Below are positions 44,862 to 54,743 of a stretch of DNA of 64,000 nt, one piece after another; the stretch's first letter is position 1, and each line of letters begins with the position of its first letter. The notes beneath the pieces are model-generated. The model was not told the origin of the DNA. It did not search any database and saw nothing but the letters and a program-made list of their open reading frames with translations. The position numbers were made by a program, and so were the translations under genes. Source of the stretch: Pullulanibacillus pueri (lineage in GTDB: Bacteria; Bacillota; Bacilli; Bacillales; Sporolactobacillaceae); NCBI RefSeq assembly GCF_014639255.1, contig NZ_BMFV01000003.1, positions 1 through 64,000 on the forward strand, given 5' to 3'.

Positions 44862-45776
44862 GTGAGTGAAGCAATTATTCAAGTTCGCCATCTAACTAAA
44901 CGAATTAAACAAAAAAATTTAGTTGAAGATCTAAACTTTGATATACATAGAGGAGAAATTTTAGGCTTCTTGGGACCCAATGGTGCTGGAAAAACAACGA
45001 CAATGCGGATGATGCTGGGTTTGACATCCATTACAGAAGGAGACGTGACCATTGGGGGACACAGCATTAAAACAGAAAAAGAACAGGCACTTGAACGTGT
45101 TGGAGGGATTGTTGAGAATCCAGAAATGTACAAGTTCCTCACGGGTTTAGATAATCTGAAACATTTTCAACGCATGTACCGCGATATTCCTGACTCCCGA
45201 ATTGCGGATGTTGTAGAGATGGTCAAGCTCACTGACGCTATAAAGAATAAAGTGAAAACTTATTCACTAGGTATGCGTCAACGTTTAGGCATTGCTCAAG
45301 CCTTACTCCATTCTCCAGACGTTCTAATTCTAGATGAACCTACAAATGGTTTGGATCCATCTGGCATTCGTGAATTACGAGATTATTTAAAGGTATTGGC
45401 GTCGAATGAAAATATCGCGATTTTTATTTCGAGCCACCTTTTGAGTGAAATAGAAATGATTTGTGACCGTGTATTAATTATTCAAAAGGGTAAACTTACC
45501 GATAGTCAAGTCGTCAATGAAACACAAGAGACGCAACAGGTGGTTGCCTTTGAAGTTGATCAAAAGCAAAAGGCAATAGAGGTTCTAGGCAAAACCTTTG
45601 CTCATTTAACGTTCACTGAGGCCGATGAGGTGCTATTGGTAGAAACAGATCGAGAAACTATACCTAAGCTCAATGCGACTTTAACTCAGCATAACATTAA
45701 AGTGTATGGCATCAAGGGCGTGCAGAAAAGCTTGGAAGATAGATTCCTTGAACTGACAGGAGGGAATCCATCATAA
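44862..45776 (+). CDS. ABC transporter ATP-binding protein (BcrA-like)
   Basis: ATPase of a two-gene exporter (304 aa). GPNGAGKTTTM is the Walker A near residue 40, YSLGMRQRLGIAQALLHSPDVLILDEP contains signature and Walker B near 137-162, and SSHLLSEIEMICDRV the switch histidine. The C-terminal 80 residues form the extra domain of bacitracin-type exporters. GTG 44862 follows AAGGGAG. It overlaps its permease gene by one base. It is not a sugar-importer ATPase. Confidence 0.92.
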   Translation: MSEAIIQVRHLTKRIKQKNLVEDLNFDIHRGEILGFLGPNGAGKTTTMRMMLGLTSITEGDVTIGGHSIKTEKEQALERVGGIVENPEMYKFLTGLDNLKHFQRMYRDIPDSRIADVVEMVKLTDAIKNKVKTYSLGMRQRLGIAQALLHSPDVLILDEPTNGLDPSGIRELRDYLKVLASNENIAIFISSHLLSEIEMICDRVLIIQKGKLTDSQVVNETQETQQVVAFEVDQKQKAIEVLGKTFAHLTFTEADEVLLVETDRETIPKLNATLTQHNIKVYGIKGVQKSLEDRFLELTGGNPS

Positions 45777-46726
45777 TGCGAGGACTTCGTTTAATTCAAA
45801 ATGAGACAATTAAAATATATAAGCGAAAAGTTTTTTGGATTATGCTTATTATTCTTATCGCGATTTCAATATTATGGGCATTTATAGCCCTTAAAACTGC
45901 AGAAGATCATAGTCATTGGAAGCAGGACTTACAAGCTCAGAATTCAGCTGATAGCAAACTTGAGGAAAAAGCCGATCAAGATATGGCAGCGATCACCGAA
46001 CAGAAAAATGAAATGGCAATGAATAAATATCGGTTAGAGCATAACATAAAGCCGCTTTATAGCAATACGGTGATGGGCTTTGTAGATTCTAGCACAGAAA
46101 TTGCGAGTATTATTTCTATTTTTCTAGTGATCATTGGGGGAAGTATTGTTTCGCAAGAGTATTCTTGGGGAACGATGAAGATGCTGTTAATCCGTCCCAT
46201 ACATCGATGGAAAATCTTACTCTCTAAATTTCTGAGTGTTGTCCTCATTGGCATTGCTTATTTAATGATTAATTTTATCATTTCCTTTATTGTAGGATTG
46301 ATTTTCTTTGGCGGTGATTTTGGGTCAACGCGCTTCTTATATGAGCACCATAATATGGTTCAAGATGTTTCCGTCTTTTTCCACTTGTTACAAGTCTATG
46401 GATCACATCTTGCGGACATTATTGTCATTACCGCTTTTGCGTTTATGATTTCAACCTTATTCAAGAGTAACGCTTTGGCTATCGGGCTGAGTATCGCCAT
46501 CTATTATGGAGGAAATCTTGTGAGCGTTATACTCTCAGCTTTTAATGAAGAAATTCCTAAATATATCTTCTTCTTAAACTTAGGACTCTATGACCATTAT
46601 GTGGGTGGGGGCTCACCACTTGTTCATACTTCAGTTACTTTCTCTGCTTGTATATTAGCTGTGTATTTTATCCTTTTTATGCTGATTTCTTTGCTCGTAT
46701 TTGAGAAAAGAGATGTCGCTGAGTAA
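45776..46726 (+). CDS. ABC-2 type permease
   Basis: A 316-aa membrane partner of the ATPase at 44862. One N-terminal span (VFWIMLIILIAISILWAFIAL) is followed by a coiled, charged outside loop of about 70 residues and five further spans. IVSQEYSWGTMKMLLIRPIHRWKILLSKF is characteristic of the bacitracin/lantibiotic-type family. Probable role: export or resistance; the substrate is unknown. The terminator at 46740 ends the pair. Confidence 0.88.
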   Translation: MRGLRLIQNETIKIYKRKVFWIMLIILIAISILWAFIALKTAEDHSHWKQDLQAQNSADSKLEEKADQDMAAITEQKNEMAMNKYRLEHNIKPLYSNTVMGFVDSSTEIASIISIFLVIIGGSIVSQEYSWGTMKMLLIRPIHRWKILLSKFLSVVLIGIAYLMINFIISFIVGLIFFGGDFGSTRFLYEHHNMVQDVSVFFHLLQVYGSHLADIIVITAFAFMISTLFKSNALAIGLSIAIYYGGNLVSVILSAFNEEIPKYIFFLNLGLYDHYVGGGSPLVHTSVTFSACILAVYFILFMLISLLVFEKRDVAE

Positions 46727-46739
46727 ACGGTATATAAGA

Positions 46740-46791
46740 AAGACCTCTGCTTTTCTCCATAATGTGAAGTTAAGAAGAGGTCTTGTTTTTT
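46740..46791 (+). terminator. Rho-independent terminator
   Basis: AAGACCTCT (46740-46748) pairs with AGAGGTCTT (46776-46784), followed by GTTTTTT. The rest of 46792-46984 has no gene. Confidence 0.8.
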
Positions 46792-46984
46792 AAAAGGGTA
46801 AGAAGGGACGGAATTCCCGATGTTGTAAGAGTGAAGCGTCTTGCTTGCTACTTTAAGCAACTGAGGTGCTGACGACATGTTTTGTCCGCAGGCCCACCCT
46901 TTTTTCAGGGCCTAAGCAAAAGACTAGATGTTCTTCATCTTATCCGGTTTCTCTTAAATAAAATAATAAAAGGGAGAGGGTCTC

Positions 46985-47611
46985 ATGCAGTTTAAAGAAA
47001 ATGACACGATTATTTTTATTGGAGACAGCATCACGGAGGATGGCCGCTTTGAAGATAGTGAAGGATTAGGCCAAGGGTACGTTCGACTTCTACATGATTA
47101 TTTTATGGTGACGCAGCCTGAGCTTAAAGTAAATGTCGTGAATAAAGGGGTTGGTGGCAATAGAGTGACTGACTTGGAAGCCCGATGGCAGACGGATGTC
47201 ATTGATGAGCAACCTGATTGGCTTTCCGTTTCAATTGGAATCAACGATGTTTGGCGGCAATTGGATAGCCCAGAGTTAGCACAAGTTTATCCGGAGGATT
47301 TTGAGATTATTTATCGAAAACTATTAAAAGAAACACGTGAAAAGACGCAGGCCCGCTTAATTTTAATGGAGGCAACAGTCATAGACGAAGATCTGACTTC
47401 AGAAGGGAATCAGCGCCTGATCCCCTATCATGACATTGTACGGAAACTTGCAAAAGAATTTGATGCCTTATTGATTCCTGAGAATGTCAGCTTTCAAAAG
47501 GTGATCAAAGCACAACCAGGGAAGCCTTTAACAACAGATGGTGTCCACATGACGTCCATCGGCAGAATGCTAATGGCAATGACGTGGGCCAAAGCTTTTG
47601 CTGAGGCGTAA
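46985..47611 (+). CDS. SGNH/GDSL family hydrolase
   Basis: A 208-aa cytoplasmic esterase-fold protein, without signal peptide. Block I IIFIGDSITEDGR holds the catalytic serine, GVGGNRVTDL the glycine, SIGINDVW the asparagine, and TTDGVHMTSIGRMLMA the Asp-His pair. Enzymes of this form often remove acetyl groups from sugars, for example from acetylated xylo-oligosaccharides, which would fit the region. AAAGGGAGAGG precedes ATG 46985. Confidence 0.9.
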   Translation: MQFKENDTIIFIGDSITEDGRFEDSEGLGQGYVRLLHDYFMVTQPELKVNVVNKGVGGNRVTDLEARWQTDVIDEQPDWLSVSIGINDVWRQLDSPELAQVYPEDFEIIYRKLLKETREKTQARLILMEATVIDEDLTSEGNQRLIPYHDIVRKLAKEFDALLIPENVSFQKVIKAQPGKPLTTDGVHMTSIGRMLMAMTWAKAFAEA

Positions 47612-47690
47612 ACTAGAAGTCTCTTATTCTAACAGTGGTTTATCTCTTCGTTCGCTAGGGTAATATAGTGAATATAAGGAGGGAGAAATC

Positions 47691-47897
47691 ATGGCAGAAC
47701 AAAGGCAGCGTGAATGTGAGAAGAGACCTTCCTATACCTTTGATGAAGATCGCATGATAGATGAAGGTCTAGCAGGGGGAAAAGTCGAAACAGAATATGA
47801 AAGCCCTGCCATTGACGAATCAAGACCTCTAAAGAAGGACGTAAAACCAAAAGGACCAAAGAAAGAAAAAGGACCTGTCATTAAAAAATATGAATAA
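47691..47897 (+). CDS. Small hypothetical charged protein
   Basis: A 68-aa protein with a good ribosome site (AAGGAGGGAGA) and its own short transcript region. No membrane span or signal. The composition is dominated by Glu, Lys and Pro, ending in a lysine-proline run (KDVKPKGPKKEKGPVIKKYE), which suggests a disordered protein. I do not recognise a family. A hairpin with Ts follows at about 47918-47955. Confidence 0.6.
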   Translation: MAEQRQRECEKRPSYTFDEDRMIDEGLAGGKVETEYESPAIDESRPLKKDVKPKGPKKEKGPVIKKYE

Positions 47898-48076
47898 TAA
47901 GGTGCGGGTTTGCACCAAGGGCATGCGGGAAAACCTAGTGTTTTTCCGCATATGTATTTAGGAGGAAAACGTCTAAGTTTGTGTTGACGAAGAATCAAAA
48001 AGGACAGAAAATATAGAGAGTAATAAGTAAGAAACGGTCATTTGGAAAATCAACGATCAGGATGGATGAGGTTAGC

Positions 48077-49240
48077 ATGAAGCTTAATTCAGATTTAGCC
48101 CGAAAAATTGTGAAAGAAGCACGTTCTTCAATAGATGAACATTTTATTATTGTTGATACAACGAGTCGAATCATTGCCTCTAGCGAACCTGAACGTATAG
48201 GAGAATTTCATGAGGGTGCCAAGATGGCAATTGCTGAAGACCGGGTCGTTCATATTCATCCTAAAGATGTCGCTCAGCTCAAGGGTGTTAAACCGGGGAT
48301 AAACATGCCGATTAAGTTTAATAACATGGTGATTGGTGTAATTGGAATCACAGGCTATCCAGAAGATGTTCGCCCCTTTGCTGACATTATTCGACGCTTG
48401 ACGGAGCTTTTTATTAAAGAAGCGATCCATGCTGAACAACTTTCTGCCCGTAATCGTGGCATTGAGTCTTATATTTATGAGTGGGTGCATAGGGAGACTA
48501 TTGATTCATCATTTATAGAGCGTGGAGAGATCTTGGGGATATCCATTGATTCATCCTACGGTCTTTTACTATGTCGTTTGGAAGGATTAGCAGCCTCAAG
48601 TCAAGGAAAAAGAGAACCTATCACTTCTATGGGAAATTCTCAGTTAGAGGAACAGTTGAGGGCCTGGTTTGTAGCTGATTTTAATTCTAAAGAAGACATG
48701 ATGATTCGTTGGGGAAAGGATGGCTTTTTATTCCTGATCCAAGAACCACGATTTCAAACTCAACGTCTCAAGAAAGTGTTAGAAAAATGGCATCGCCAAC
48801 TTCAACGCTCTTCCCTTTTTCTTAGAGCTGGCCTTTCAAAACAATGCCATAAGAGAAGTCTCAAAGTTAGTTTTAATGAAGCACAAAAAGCGCTGAACTC
48901 AACAAGCCATAACGTCCCCATTACTTTGTATGAACATCTACGGTTGGATATTTTACTTCAAGAGTTAAATATTGACGTCATTCAGGCTTATTTAAACGTA
49001 ACACTTAAGCCTATAGAGAATGATTCCACTCTCCTTTTAACATTAATGACCTATTTCGCTGAAGAGATGTCCATTACTCAAGCAGCTGAGGCCTTACACG
49101 TTCATATAAATACACTTCATTACCGTCTTAACAAAATTGCCAAGCTGACAAATATTAATCTAAAAACAACGGAGGGGATCGTCCTTGCCTATCTTGCGCT
49201 CCGTTTATCGAATGAACAAAAGCATCAAACGAAAATGTAA
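48077..49240 (+). CDS. CdaR-type sugar diacid regulator
   Basis: A 387-aa activator. The N-terminal sugar-diacid recognition domain (about 1-130: LNSDLARKIVKEARSSIDEHFIIVD, IGVIGITGYPEDVRPFADIIRRL) precedes a middle domain and a PucR-type helix-turn-helix at the end (ITQAAEALHVHINTLHYRLNKI). CdaR relatives control glycerate, glycolate, galactarate or glucarate genes, which fits glcD-glcF next door. ATG 48077 follows GAGG; ATG 48062 is an alternative. Confidence 0.88.
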   Translation: MKLNSDLARKIVKEARSSIDEHFIIVDTTSRIIASSEPERIGEFHEGAKMAIAEDRVVHIHPKDVAQLKGVKPGINMPIKFNNMVIGVIGITGYPEDVRPFADIIRRLTELFIKEAIHAEQLSARNRGIESYIYEWVHRETIDSSFIERGEILGISIDSSYGLLLCRLEGLAASSQGKREPITSMGNSQLEEQLRAWFVADFNSKEDMMIRWGKDGFLFLIQEPRFQTQRLKKVLEKWHRQLQRSSLFLRAGLSKQCHKRSLKVSFNEAQKALNSTSHNVPITLYEHLRLDILLQELNIDVIQAYLNVTLKPIENDSTLLLTLMTYFAEEMSITQAAEALHVHINTLHYRLNKIAKLTNINLKTTEGIVLAYLALRLSNEQKHQTKM

Positions 49241-49266
49241 ATCACAACAACGGTTGTGATTTTTTA
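49240..49266 (+). terminator. Rho-independent terminator
   Basis: AATCACAAC and GTTGTGATT pair perfectly around a 4-base loop (AACG) and are followed by a T run; it separates the regulator from glcD. Confidence 0.92.
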
Positions 49267-49532
49267 CTTATAATGCTTTCCTCGATAAAGTGATTCTACT
49301 TTCATGGGGAAGTGGTTGATGTGACACTATTCTCCGTTTACCAACACGTTTGGAGCTCTTATTGTTTATTCATCTAAATAAAATTTAAAAAAGTGTGTTT
49401 TTATTGTAGATTTAAACATAGTCAGGCAGATGTCTTTTTTCTATACTTTAGTCAAAAGCGATAACAGAATCTTCTAGACTATAACAATGCCTAGGCATAC
49501 GGTTTTTGAAGTTCACGAGTGGAGGGATAGTC

Positions 49533-50936
49533 ATGATTGAAAGCGCTATAAAAGAGCGGTTAGTAGCCGCATTAGGTGCAGAGTATGTCCTGGATTCAAA
49601 TGAGAGTAAACTTGTCTATTCATATGATGCAACGCCAGGCATGCAAGCGATGCCAGATGTTATTGTATTTCCCGGATCAACAGAGGATGTTCAAAGGATT
49701 GTGAAGATATGTCAGGAAACAGGGACCCCCATAGTGGCAAGAGGTTCGGGGACAAATTTGTCAGGAGGAACCTGTCCGCTGGAAGGCGGTGTGGTCATCA
49801 CCTTTCAACGCATGAATCATATTCTTGAATTAGATGAGGAGAATTTGACACTTACGGTTCAACCCGGCGTGATTACCCAGGACATGATTAAGTATGTTGA
49901 AAAAAACGGGTTATTTTATCCACCAGACCCCAGCTCGATGAAGATTTCAACAATAGGGGGAAATATCGCTGAAAACTCTGGTGGTTTGCGGGGATTAAAA
50001 TACGGGGTGACGCGTGATTATGTTTTAGGACTAACGGCAGTCTTGGCCAATGGTGAAGTGATTAGAACGGGGGGGAAGCTCGCTAAGGATGTTGCGGGTT
50101 ACGATATGACGCGATTATTAGTGGGCTCTGAGGGAACGTTGGCGGTGATCACCGAAGCTATTCTGAAACTTATCCCTATGCCAGAGACGAAGAAAACATT
50201 GCTAGCTGTCTACGAAGATATGGATCAAGCGGCACAATCCGTATCGGCTATTATTGCCCATAAAATTATTCCGACGACACTAGAGTTCTTAGATCAAGCG
50301 ACAATAAAAGTTGTTGAAGCCTTTGCACATGTAGGATTGCCAACAGAAGCGGGTGCGGTTTTATTAATTGAGCAGGATGGAGCCCCTGAAGTGGTGGACC
50401 GTGATATCGAAAAGATGGCGAAGCTTTGCCAAGAGCTGGGGGCGAGTTCAGTCGAAAAGGCAAATTCCGAAGAAGAAGCGGATGCGTTAAGGTCGGCGCG
50501 ACGGGCTGCCCTATCCGCTTGTGCAAGGCTAAAACCAACGACCATATTAGAGGACGCTACCGTTCCTCGCTCTAAGGTCGCTGAAATGGTGCGAGCGATC
50601 AATGAGATTACTGAAAAGTATGGGCTGGAGGTTTGTACCTTTGGTCATGCAGGAGACGGCAATCTGCATCCGACATTTTTAACGGATGCTCGAAACACCG
50701 AAGAAATGGCGAGAGTTGAGCAGGCTTTTGGAGAGATTTTTGCCAAGGCAATCGCGCTAGGAGGCACCATTACAGGCGAACATGGTGTAGGTGCAATGAA
50801 GGCCCCTTATTTGGAATGGAAGGTTGGAAAAGCGGGGATAGGTGCAATGCGAGCAATCAAGACGGCTCTTGATCCCCATAACCTTTTGAATCCGGGGAAA
50901 TTATTCTCTGAATCGGCAGAGGGGGTCTTTTCATGA
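49533..50936 (+). CDS. glcD: Glycolate/lactate oxidase subunit GlcD (FAD-linked)
   Basis: Flavin subunit of a 2-hydroxyacid dehydrogenase, 467 aa. The FAD-binding domain shows PIVARGSGTNLSGGTCPLEGGVVI and YPPDPSSMKISTIGGNIAENSGG; the C-terminus has FGHAGDGNLHP and GTITGEHGVGAMK. Oxidises glycolate or a related hydroxyacid and passes electrons to GlcF. ATG 49533 follows GGAGGG; the frame begins at 49506. Glycolate could arise from glycolaldehyde in sugar breakdown. It overlaps glcF. Confidence 0.92.
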   Translation: MIESAIKERLVAALGAEYVLDSNESKLVYSYDATPGMQAMPDVIVFPGSTEDVQRIVKICQETGTPIVARGSGTNLSGGTCPLEGGVVITFQRMNHILELDEENLTLTVQPGVITQDMIKYVEKNGLFYPPDPSSMKISTIGGNIAENSGGLRGLKYGVTRDYVLGLTAVLANGEVIRTGGKLAKDVAGYDMTRLLVGSEGTLAVITEAILKLIPMPETKKTLLAVYEDMDQAAQSVSAIIAHKIIPTTLEFLDQATIKVVEAFAHVGLPTEAGAVLLIEQDGAPEVVDRDIEKMAKLCQELGASSVEKANSEEEADALRSARRAALSACARLKPTTILEDATVPRSKVAEMVRAINEITEKYGLEVCTFGHAGDGNLHPTFLTDARNTEEMARVEQAFGEIFAKAIALGGTITGEHGVGAMKAPYLEWKVGKAGIGAMRAIKTALDPHNLLNPGKLFSESAEGVFS

Positions 50937-52420
50937 GTGGTAAACCCACAAAGCCAAAAGAAAGATCCGCTATTCAGCAGGCTTTTAAAGAAAGATTAGA
51001 TGAAAATGAATTGATGAATTGTATGCGGTGTGGTTTTTGTTTACCCGCCTGTCCGACCTACCTTGAAACCCAAAAAGAAGCAGCCTCACCGCGTGGTCGA
51101 ATTGCTTTAATGAAGGCAGTCTATGATGGAAAAATAGAACCCGATGATGACGTTCAGGATCAACTCGATTTATGTCTGGGCTGTCGTGCCTGTGAACCTG
51201 TATGTCCTTCTGGTGTTAAATATGGTCACCTATTAGAACAGGCTCGTGGAGCAATTAATGAAAATAAAAAGAAATCACTTAAGGAAAAAGCGATTCGTCG
51301 CTTAGTTTTCAGAGATCTTTTTCCTCATCAAAAAAGGATGCGGCAAGTCACAGGACTTATTCGACTCTATCAAAGAAGTGGCTTAAAAAAACTTGCTGAG
51401 GCGACAGGCGCCCTTCAGCTTTTACCTGAGGGAATGCGAGACATGCAACATATTTTGCCGCCCATTGTATCTGCAAAGAGAATGAAAGCTCGACCTGTAC
51501 ATTTAAAGGCTGTAACGCCTCATTATCATGTTAAGACGACAGTGAATGGGCGTCCTGTAAAAGTAGAAAAGGGAAAAATCGATTTTCAAGCTGCAACAGC
51601 TGAGGGAGAGAGCCCTAGATCCAAGCCCATTGAATCCACAAAGCGTGTCGCCTTTTTTGCAGGGTGCTTAATGGACACAATGTTTTTAGAAACGAATAAT
51701 GCCACAATGAAATTGCTTCAACTTGCAGGTTGTGACATTGTTAATCCACCTCGTCAAGCCTGTTGTGGAGCTTTACATGGGCATTCAGGAGAACTTCAGG
51801 GGGCTCATGAGCTTGCTAAACGAAACATTCAAGCTTTTGAAGACTTAGATGTGGATTATATCGTGACCAATGCCGGAGGGTGTGGCGCCTTTCTTATCGA
51901 TTACGATCATCTTTTAAAAGATGATCCGGAATGGAGCGCACGTGCTAAGCAGTTCGTCGAAAAGATTAAAGACATTTCTGTTATTCTATTAGAAAGTGGA
52001 TTTTTAGATAAGATTGATTTAAGGCTGCCCTCACAAAGAGTCACATATCAGGATTCTTGTCACTTGCGGAATGTGATGGGAACAGGGACTGCACCAAGGC
52101 AACTGCTGCGTTCCATTGAGGGCGTTGACTATCATGAATTAAAAGAAGCAGATGTCTGCTGCGGGTCTGCCGGGATCTATAATCTCATACAAGAAGAAAT
52201 GGCTACACAGCTTATCGATCGAAAAATGGCCCATGTCAAAGACATTGCCCCTCAAGTGATTGTGACCTCTAATCCAGGGTGCCTCCTACAAATGAAGCTC
52301 GGGATTAAGCGGGCAGGATTGGAAGGAAAAATGGAGGCCGTTCATCTTGTCGATCTGCTATTAAAAAGTGTCGATCCAAATCTTTTTGAAAGTTTGGATG
52401 AAGGGGAGGTGACTCAGTGA
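50933..52420 (+). CDS. glcF: Glycolate oxidase iron-sulfur subunit GlcF
   Basis: A 495-aa (Fe-S) protein. Two 4Fe-4S motifs CMRCGFCLPACPTY and CLGCRACEPVCPSG lie at about 32-90, and two CCG domains follow (QACCGALHGHSG, DVCCGSAGIYN). There is an internal linker of about 50 residues around 190-240 with low conservation expected. ATGA overlap with glcD. No glcE-like gene is present, as in B. subtilis. Confidence 0.92.
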   Translation: MSGKPTKPKERSAIQQAFKERLDENELMNCMRCGFCLPACPTYLETQKEAASPRGRIALMKAVYDGKIEPDDDVQDQLDLCLGCRACEPVCPSGVKYGHLLEQARGAINENKKKSLKEKAIRRLVFRDLFPHQKRMRQVTGLIRLYQRSGLKKLAEATGALQLLPEGMRDMQHILPPIVSAKRMKARPVHLKAVTPHYHVKTTVNGRPVKVEKGKIDFQAATAEGESPRSKPIESTKRVAFFAGCLMDTMFLETNNATMKLLQLAGCDIVNPPRQACCGALHGHSGELQGAHELAKRNIQAFEDLDVDYIVTNAGGCGAFLIDYDHLLKDDPEWSARAKQFVEKIKDISVILLESGFLDKIDLRLPSQRVTYQDSCHLRNVMGTGTAPRQLLRSIEGVDYHELKEADVCCGSAGIYNLIQEEMATQLIDRKMAHVKDIAPQVIVTSNPGCLLQMKLGIKRAGLEGKMEAVHLVDLLLKSVDPNLFESLDEGEVTQ

Positions 52421-53364
52421 TGGTTGATTATTATGTCGCTATTGATGGTGGGGGGACAAAAACGGATGCCGTTCTTTTTGACCATACAGGGCATATTCAT
52501 CATCGTGTGATTGGTGAAAGTACCAATCCGAACGCTCCAACTCAAGAACAATTAACCGAGCGTTTCAAATCGATTTTTAATGCACTCTTCTTAAGTCATA
52601 AAGCCAATATTTCTAGTCTGAAGCATTGTTTTGCTGGGATGTCGGGCGCCGATCATCCAGTACTCAACGATCGCATTCGCCAGATCATTCAAGGAACACT
52701 CCCAGTACCTGCTGAACGTGTCCAAGTCGAAAATGATGCCGTCAACGCGCTGTGGAGTGGGACGGAAGGCAAGGAAGGCATGGTGGTCATAGCCGGAACC
52801 GGGTCCATTCTTTATGGCCGGTATGCTAATGGTGAAAGTTTTAGAATCGGAGGCTGGGGACATCTTGTTAGCGATGAAGGCAGTGGCTATCATATTGGTC
52901 GAGAAGCCGTAGCCTATGCACTAAAAGCTCATGATGGTTTGCGGGAAAAAGGCGTATTGTTCGAAAGCCTTTTAAAGCATTTCCAGATTGAAAAAATGTC
53001 CGATGTTATCCCATTGATTTATGATGATCCCAAACCCGCACTGGCTGGGGTGGTCCCGATTGTAGATAAAGCAACTGCTCAAGGAGATCCTGTGGCCCAA
53101 CAAATCATGGAGACGGCGATTCAGGCATTATTGGAATTAATCCATGCTGGGCTAGATCACTTTAACCAGAAACGCATTTCAATAGTAGCAACCGGAGGGA
53201 TATGGAAATCCGAAACCATCTACAACAATGTAAGGGATCAAATAGAGCAGCCGCTCATCCGTCCTGAAGTTCCCCCAGTTTATGGGTCTATGATCGGGGC
53301 GTTAGGGGAAGCAGGAGAGAATAACACATTCACTACACTTAAAAAACTACTCATGACCAAGTAA
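52420..53364 (+). CDS. BadF/BadG/BcrA-type ATPase, N-acetylglucosamine kinase-like
   Basis: A 314-aa sugar-kinase-fold protein: AIDGGGTKTDAVLFD (phosphate 1), VIAGTGSILYGRY (phosphate 2), GWGHLVSDEGSGYHIG and VATGGIWKS (adenosine). This is the NagK/BadF arrangement; GlcNAc kinase is most likely, and it could serve the peptidoglycan-recycling genes further right. It overlaps the glcF stop (TGATG), with GGAGGTG before ATG 52420, so it is in the glcDF operon. Confidence 0.85.
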   Translation: MVDYYVAIDGGGTKTDAVLFDHTGHIHHRVIGESTNPNAPTQEQLTERFKSIFNALFLSHKANISSLKHCFAGMSGADHPVLNDRIRQIIQGTLPVPAERVQVENDAVNALWSGTEGKEGMVVIAGTGSILYGRYANGESFRIGGWGHLVSDEGSGYHIGREAVAYALKAHDGLREKGVLFESLLKHFQIEKMSDVIPLIYDDPKPALAGVVPIVDKATAQGDPVAQQIMETAIQALLELIHAGLDHFNQKRISIVATGGIWKSETIYNNVRDQIEQPLIRPEVPPVYGSMIGALGEAGENNTFTTLKKLLMTK

Positions 53365-53649
53365 ATTCTCTTTCAAGTCCATCATGTTTTATTTTAAGAT
53401 GTAGACTGCTGGCGCTATAGATCAAGAGTGTATTTAAAAGGGTCACCTTTAATGGGGGAGATCCTTTTTTAATTTAGTAATTCTCGCCACGGGTAAGAAA
53501 ATAGGCTACTAGTCACTTCCTTTGTTAGTAGGAGGATCATCGGAAACAAGTTTAAATCGTTATATATATATTGTATAGTATTATTAGAATTTAAAAATAT
53601 ATCAAGTATGACAGTTTCGAACAACATCTAAAGAGGAGTGACCAAAAAA
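53365..53649 (+). other. Intergenic region with terminator
   Basis: An imperfect hairpin (AAAGGGTCACC with GGGGGAGATCCTTT, about 53437-53466) plus Ts ends the kinase operon. Upstream of 53650 is an AT-rich stretch (53560-53600) that may hold a promoter. No gene is seen. Confidence 0.5.
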
Positions 53650-54720
53650 ATGGTGACACTAAAAGTTGGAGTTATAGGTGGCGGGAGCATTTCTCAAATG
53701 CATCTACAATCCTATGATAAGAATGAAAGAGTAGAGCTTGTGGCAATCTGTGATATCAATGAGACACGTGCAAAGGCGAAAGCCGAAAAATTTGGGATCA
53801 AGAAAGTATACACAGATTACCAACAATTACTGGCAGATTCGGAAATAGAGGCTGTCAGCATTTGCACATGGAATAACTCTCATCATGAAATTGCCATCGC
53901 TGCATTACAGGCGGGCAAGAATGTATTAGTGGAAAAACCGATGACAACGTCCATCGAAAAGGCTCAAAAGGTGGAAGAAGCTGTAAAAGCAAGTGGGAAA
54001 ATACTTCAAGTGGGGTTTGTTCGCCGATACGATAAAAATGTTGAAATGCTGAAGGCATTCATAGAGTCTGGAGATCTTGGCGACATTTATTATGCGAAGG
54101 CTTCATACTTACGTCGATTCGGTAACCCAGGAGGCTGGTTCTCTGATAAAAAGAGATCAGGTGGTGGCCCGCTCATTGATCTTGGGGTACATGTCATTGA
54201 TATTTGCTGGTATTTAATGGGCTGCCCAAAAGTAAAATCTGTCAGTGGAAATACATACTTTAAACTCGGTAACCGCGCCAATATTAAGAATCTATCAAGC
54301 TACAAGTCTGCAGACTATGATCCGACTAAAAATGATGTAGAAGACATGGCGAATGCAATGATTCGCTTTGAAAACGGGGCTTCGCTTGTTGTTGATGTTA
54401 GCTTCACGCTCCATGCAAAGAAAGATGAGACCTCCGTGAAAATTTTTGGTGATAAAGGCGGCGCAGAAGTTGAGCCAGAATTATGCATCATAACCGAAAA
54501 TCACAACACTATTTTGAATTCAACCCCACAAGTAGATCAACATTCCTTTGATATGGATCAAGGGTTTCAGAATGAAATTGATCATTTTGTAAGGTGTTGC
54601 TTAGACGGTGTAGATACTCTCAGCCCTGTTCAGGATGGGGTTGAAATGACAAAAATTTTGTGTGGCATATACGAGTCGGCAGAACAAGGAAAAGAGATCA
54701 TTTTTAGCACGGAAGATTAA
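53650..54720 (+). CDS. Gfo/Idh/MocA family oxidoreductase
   Basis: A 356-aa enzyme with VGVIGGGSISQMHLQSY, VEKPMTTSIEKAQ near residue 93 and GGGPLIDLGVHVIDICWYLMG near 170. It is the closest relative, within the window, of the enzyme at 41693. GAGGAG at 53633-53638 is 11 bases from ATG 53650; GTG 53638 overlaps the site and is less likely. It precedes a TIM-barrel partner by 23 bases. Confidence 0.87.
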   Translation: MVTLKVGVIGGGSISQMHLQSYDKNERVELVAICDINETRAKAKAEKFGIKKVYTDYQQLLADSEIEAVSICTWNNSHHEIAIAALQAGKNVLVEKPMTTSIEKAQKVEEAVKASGKILQVGFVRRYDKNVEMLKAFIESGDLGDIYYAKASYLRRFGNPGGWFSDKKRSGGGPLIDLGVHVIDICWYLMGCPKVKSVSGNTYFKLGNRANIKNLSSYKSADYDPTKNDVEDMANAMIRFENGASLVVDVSFTLHAKKDETSVKIFGDKGGAEVEPELCIITENHNTILNSTPQVDQHSFDMDQGFQNEIDHFVRCCLDGVDTLSPVQDGVEMTKILCGIYESAEQGKEIIFSTED

Positions 54721-54743
54721 GCCCTTACAGGAGGAAAAAATCA

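Noticed and set aside
44862-46726. ATPase as partner for the sugar importers
   Set aside because: It is of BcrA exporter type and overlaps its own ABC-2 permease gene.
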